From Actinomycetes bacterium (GTDB taxonomy: Bacteria > Actinomycetota > Acidimicrobiia > Acidimicrobiales > Microtrichaceae), in the NCBI GenBank assembly GCA_023392475.1, contig JAEVZA010000461.1, positions 1-9,393 on the forward strand: a stretch of DNA of 9,393 nucleotides. The letters run 5' to 3'. Both the position numbers and the translations under genes were made by a program. The notes beneath the pieces are model-generated. The model ran no database searches. It saw only the letters and a list, made by a program, of their open reading frames with translations, and was not told the origin of the DNA. Positions 6,464 to 9,393 of the stretch are shown piece after piece (position 1 is the stretch's first letter; each line of letters opens with the position of its first letter).

Positions 6464-6469
6464 TAGCCT
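6464..6469 (+). promoter_or_regulatory. Putative -10 box of secD (TAGCCT)
   Basis: TAGCCT fits TAnnnT and is the same type as the boxes before ruvC and yajC. It would start a transcript near 6476, giving a leader of about 22 nt that contains the GAGG at 6487. This suggests secDF can be transcribed separately from yajC. Confidence 0.4.
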
Positions 6470-6486
6470 GACCCGGCCCGCCAGAC

Positions 6487-6490
6487 GAGG
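6487..6490 (+). promoter_or_regulatory. Ribosome binding site of secD (GAGG)
   Basis: GAGG ends 7 nt before the TTG at 6498. It selects this rare start over an ATG at 6426, which lies upstream of the -10 box, and over GTG 6519 and ATG 6522, which would cut into the first membrane segment. Confidence 0.55.
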
Positions 6491-6497
6491 ACCTCCA

Positions 6498-8345
6498 TTG
6501 CGCAAGCACCCGCTCAGAGTGATGATCGCCGCCATGGTCGTGGCCTACGGGCTGCTGGCCCTGACGATCCTCATGGGGAAGACGCCGACGCTCGGCCTGG
6601 ACCTCCAGGGCGGCATCTCGGTGAACCTCCAGCCGGTCAAGAACGGCAAGGTCGACGACACCGTCGCGTCGGACCAGCTGGACCAGGCGATCACCATCAT
6701 CCGCAAGCGCGTCGACGCGCTCGGCGTGTCGGAGCCCGAGGTGTCCCGCCAGGGCAACAACATCCTCATCCAGCTGCCCGGCGCCAAGGACCAGCAGGAG
6801 GTGCTGAACGTCCTCGGCAAGACGGCCGAGCTGCGCTTCCGCCCGGTGCTCGAGGAGGTCGGCAAGGTCCCGACCGGCACCGCCCGCAAGAAGGCGGAGT
6901 CCGAGGTCACCACGCTGCGCAAGGAGCTCAAGCTGCCCGACGGCGTGACCGCCTCCCAGGTGGCGCAGGACGAGCAGGCGAAGCAGCCGACGACGACCAC
7001 CACCGCGCCGCCGACCTCCACGCCGGCGACGACGACCACGGCCCCGAAGACGGCGCCCACCACGGCGGCGCCCGGCACGACGATCGACCCGACCAAGGGC
7101 GGCGGCCGCTCCGTCGCCGAGCGCCGGTCGCTCGAGGACCGCGGCCAGTCGAAGACCACCACCACGACCGCGCCGACCACGACGACGACCACGCCGCCGT
7201 CGCTCAACCAGTACGGCGTGAACGTGTACGACAAGAACTTCGCCACGCTGTACCAGCTCGAGGCGCAGCTGGCGTCGCAGACGACCCCGGAGGACCAGGA
7301 CAAGGCCGACGCCACGGTCAACCTGGCCGACAAGGACGGCAACGTCTACAAGCTCGGCCCGACGCTGCTCACCGGCTCGGCCGTGGAGACCGCCCAGGCG
7401 AACCTCGGCCAGGACGGCCAGTGGGGCGTGAACCCCGTCTTCAAGTCCGGTGCGGACGGCATCGACAAGTTCAACGCCGTCGCGGCGAAGTGCTACAGCG
7501 GCGACCCCGTGTGCCCGGCTCCGGCGGCCGGTCAGAAGGGCCGGCTCGGCATCGTGCTCGACGGCGAGGTGCTGTCGGCGCCGTCGATCAACGAGCCCGA
7601 GTTCAAGCGCGACCAGATCCAGATCTCCGGCTCGTTCACCGAGGACGAGGCGAAGAACCTGGCGGTGGCGCTGCGGTTCGGCTCCCTCCCGATCGAGCTC
7701 AAGCCGCAGCAGGCCGAGACGGTGTCGGCCACGCTCGGCAAGGACGCGCTGCAGGCGGGCATCATCGCCGGCCTCATCGGCCTGTTCCTCGTCTGCGCCT
7801 ACCTGGTCCTGTACTACCGGGAGCTCGGGCTCGTGACCGTGGGGAGCCTCACGATCTCCGCGTCGTTGCTCTGGGTGATCATGTGCTGGATCAACGCGAC
7901 CGTCACGCTCGCGGGCGTGGTCGGCATCGTCGTGTCCATCGGCATCTCGCTCGACTCCTCGATCGTGTTCTTCGAGACGATCAAGGAGGACGTCCGCAAC
8001 GGGGCGGGGTTGAGACCCTCGGTGGACAAGGCCTTCTCGTCCGCGTACGCGACGATCGTCAAGGCCGACATGTCCTCGCTGATCGGCGCCGCCGTCCTGT
8101 ACTGGCTCTCGATCGGACCGGTCCGCGGCTTCGCCTTCTACCTCGGCGTCGCCACCATCCTCGACCTCGTGTCGGCGTACTTCTTCCTGCGGCCGGGCGT
8201 CGCCGTCCTGACGCGGTCGTCGCAGGGCGAGCACCCGACCCGCTTCGGGATCCCGATGGACGACCTGCAACCCGCCGACGACCGGGGGGCGCGCGCCGTC
8301 GCTCCGGCCGGGGCGAGCGCCGCCGTGGCGGGAGAGGGGGCCTGA
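6498..8345 (+). CDS. secD: Protein translocase subunit SecD
   Basis: SecD pairs with SecF in the inner membrane and uses the proton motive force to help pull exported proteins out of SecYEG. The product is 615 residues from the TTG. TM1 covers about 7-27 after a basic start (RKHPLR), followed by DLQGG (35-39). The first part of the exported P1 domain has IIRKRVDALGVSEPEV (about 67-82) and LPGAKD. The second part starts at about G351 (GIVLDGEVLSAPSINEP). Five further membrane segments run from about 418 to 572. P1 is split by two Thr/Pro-rich stretches (165-199 and 220-234) around a charged segment, which suggests disordered linkers outside the membrane. The proton-path Asp is present as D486, but the usual VDANV-like motif reads SLDSS. 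The protein ends in an Ala-rich cytoplasmic tail. secF starts 1 nt after the stop. Confidence 0.96.
   Translation: MRKHPLRVMIAAMVVAYGLLALTILMGKTPTLGLDLQGGISVNLQPVKNGKVDDTVASDQLDQAITIIRKRVDALGVSEPEVSRQGNNILIQLPGAKDQQEVLNVLGKTAELRFRPVLEEVGKVPTGTARKKAESEVTTLRKELKLPDGVTASQVAQDEQAKQPTTTTTAPPTSTPATTTTAPKTAPTTAAPGTTIDPTKGGGRSVAERRSLEDRGQSKTTTTTAPTTTTTTPPSLNQYGVNVYDKNFATLYQLEAQLASQTTPEDQDKADATVNLADKDGNVYKLGPTLLTGSAVETAQANLGQDGQWGVNPVFKSGADGIDKFNAVAAKCYSGDPVCPAPAAGQKGRLGIVLDGEVLSAPSINEPEFKRDQIQISGSFTEDEAKNLAVALRFGSLPIELKPQQAETVSATLGKDALQAGIIAGLIGLFLVCAYLVLYYRELGLVTVGSLTISASLLWVIMCWINATVTLAGVVGIVVSIGISLDSSIVFFETIKEDVRNGAGLRPSVDKAFSSAYATIVKADMSSLIGAAVLYWLSIGPVRGFAFYLGVATILDLVSAYFFLRPGVAVLTRSSQGEHPTRFGIPMDDLQPADDRGARAVAPAGASAAVAGEGA
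6990..7199 (+). repeat. Low-complexity Thr/Pro-coding region inside secD
   Basis: Two stretches of mostly ACG/ACC codons mixed with CCG and GCG (6990-7094 and 7155-7199) encode Thr/Pro/Ala-rich segments of SecD. A 60-nt non-repetitive part lies between them and encodes Lys, Gly, Arg and Glu-rich sequence. The repeats are imperfect, stay in frame and mix synonymous codons, so this looks like selected protein composition and not a simple DNA slippage tract. Confidence 0.75.
8333..8340 (+). promoter_or_regulatory. Ribosome binding site of secF (AGAGGGGG)
   Basis: A purine run in the last codons of secD, 6 nt before the GTG at 8347, supports that start and coupled translation of SecD and SecF. 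Confidence 0.5.
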
Positions 8346-8346
8346 C

Positions 8347-9393
8347 GTGGGCACGCTGTCGGATCTCTACCGTGGTCGCAACGACTTCGACTTCCCCCGG
8401 CTCTGGACGCGGGTCGGCATCGTCTCCGTGATCCTCGTCCTGATCTCGCTGGTGTCGTTCTTCACCCGCGGGCTCAACCTCAGCATCGACTTCGAGGGCG
8501 GCTCCGTCTGGGAGATCCCCGCCCAGAACTTCACCGAGGCGCAGGCCTCCAAGGCGTTGGCGCCGTTCGGGGCCGACGCGATGGAGAAGTTCCAGGAGGC
8601 GAAGACCGCCGAGGGCGGCCGCGTCGTGCGCGTGTCCGGCCGGGTGGACAACGTGGCCGACGGCGCGAAGGCGGCCGACGCGCTGGCCGAGGAGGCCGGC
8701 CTCAAGTCGGGCGACGTGAAGGTCAACACGGTGGGCCCGTCGTGGGGTGCCGACATCACGTCGCAGGCGCGCCTCTCGCTCATCGTGTTCATGGTGCTCA
8801 TCGCGCTGTACATCTCGTGGCGCCTCGAGGCGCGCATGGCGCTCGCCGCGATCCTCGCGGTGATCCACGACATCATCCTCACGGTCGGCGTCTACTCGGT
8901 CTTCCAGATCGAGGTGACGCCGGCGACGGTGATCTCGTTCCTGACGATCCTCGGCTTCTCGTTGTACGACACGATCGTCGTGTACGACCGCGTGCAGGAG
9001 AACGGGACACGTCTGTCCCGGACCGGGCAGTACACCTACACGGCGATCATGCGGCACTCGCTGAACCAGGTGTTCATGCGGTCCTTGAACACGACGATGG
9101 TGACGATCCTCCCCGTGATCTCCATGCTCATCGTCGGCCAGGTGATCTTCGGCCAGTCGACGTTGGGCGACTTCTCGCTCGCCCTGCTGATCGGCCTGGT
9201 CTCCGGCACCTACTCCTCGCTGTTCGTGGCCCCGCCCCTGACGGTGTGGCTCAAGGAGCGCGAACCGCGCTGGCGCCAGATCCGCGAGCGCCTCGTGGCC
9301 CGCGGCGTCGACGTGTCCGACACGACCTGGCACGGCATCGCCACCTCCACGCCGGGCGCGCCCCGCACGGCGCCCCGCCCGTCGCGTCGGGCC
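8347..9393 (+). CDS. secF: Protein translocase subunit SecF (3' end outside window)
   Basis: SecF is the partner of SecD in the proton-driven export complex. The frame is open for 349 codons, from the GTG at 8347 to the last base, with no stop, so the C-terminus is not seen. TM1 is at about 20-39, followed by DFEGG (48-52) in the periplasmic P4 region. Five more membrane segments run between about 143 and 300. They include VIHDIILTVGVYS and the conserved GFSLYDTIVVYDRVQEN with D208. The SLYDT form, where E. coli has an Asn before the Asp, resembles actinobacterial SecF. After the last membrane segment (about 273-300) comes a basic cytoplasmic tail (KEREPRWRQIRERL), then Pro/Ala/Arg-rich sequence. 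The start lies 1 nt after the secD stop. All domains needed for SecF are already complete, so only the tail is missing. Confidence 0.95.
   Translation, partial: MGTLSDLYRGRNDFDFPRLWTRVGIVSVILVLISLVSFFTRGLNLSIDFEGGSVWEIPAQNFTEAQASKALAPFGADAMEKFQEAKTAEGGRVVRVSGRVDNVADGAKAADALAEEAGLKSGDVKVNTVGPSWGADITSQARLSLIVFMVLIALYISWRLEARMALAAILAVIHDIILTVGVYSVFQIEVTPATVISFLTILGFSLYDTIVVYDRVQENGTRLSRTGQYTYTAIMRHSLNQVFMRSLNTTMVTILPVISMLIVGQVIFGQSTLGDFSLALLIGLVSGTYSSLFVAPPLTVWLKEREPRWRQIRERLVARGVDVSDTTWHGIATSTPGAPRTAPRPSRRA

Noticed and set aside
6426..6497. Longer secD start at ATG 6426
   Set aside because: It lies upstream of the likely -10 box, lacks a ribosome binding site and adds Arg/Pro-rich residues before a basic N-terminus and TM1 that are already typical from the TTG at 6498.
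6990..7199. Thr-codon repeats in secD as a CRISPR array or microsatellite
   Set aside because: The units are short, imperfect and in frame with mixed synonymous codons and no spacer structure.
6273..8354. 693-codon open frame on the minus strand across secD
   Set aside because: This is an antisense shadow of secD; low-complexity Arg/Gly/Val composition, no domain, no promoter or ribosome binding site seen.
8059..9333. 424-codon open frame on the minus strand across secF
   Set aside because: Antisense to secF, whose frame carries DFEGG and SLYDT motifs and membrane segments. The reverse frame is only His/Arg/Asp-rich filler.
1..9393. A new defence, toxin or mobile system
   Set aside because: All nine coding regions are recognised core families. 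I saw no transposase, integrase, terminal repeats, tRNA site or composition shift.

Overview
The window is very GC-rich, with strong G/C third-position bias. It carries nine genes, all on the + strand and tightly packed, in the order ruvC, ruvA, ruvB, an acyl-CoA dehydrogenase, queA, tgt, yajC, secD and secF. The base composition, the frequent GTG/TTG starts, the actinobacterial-style SecF motif (SLYDT) and the TAnnnT boxes just before start codons suggest a high-GC actinobacterium. The Acidimicrobiia are my best guess, but this is inference and not proven by any marker gene.

Layout. Positions 84-2330 hold a compact Holliday-junction operon. RuvC is the resolvase, RuvA the junction-binding protein and RuvB the motor ATPase; ruvC and ruvA overlap by 4 nt, and ruvA and ruvB are 7 nt apart. 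A 186-nt gap with a GC hairpin follows. Positions 2517-3665 encode an acyl-CoA dehydrogenase of the long-chain (LCAD) type. Twenty-two nt later come queA and tgt (3688-5855, overlapping by 4 nt), which act at the last two cluster-encoded stages seen here of queuosine synthesis in tRNA: Tgt inserts preQ1 and QueA adds the epoxycyclopentane ring. A second hairpin ends this group. Positions 5924-9393 carry the SecYEG accessory module yajC, secD and secF, which supports proton-motive-force-driven protein export. secF runs off the right edge without a stop.

The order ruvCAB - queA - tgt - yajC - secDF is a familiar bacterial housekeeping cluster. The acyl-CoA dehydrogenase between ruvB and queA is the main departure from it. 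The other points worth a second look are a Thr/Pro-rich double insertion in the periplasmic part of SecD, an altered SecD membrane motif (SLDSS), apparently leaderless ruvC and yajC transcripts, and matching GGGTCC/GGACCC inverted repeats on both sides of yajC. I see no mobile element, CRISPR array, tRNA or rRNA, and no sign of a new defence or biosynthetic system. This is mostly an ordinary core-genome region.
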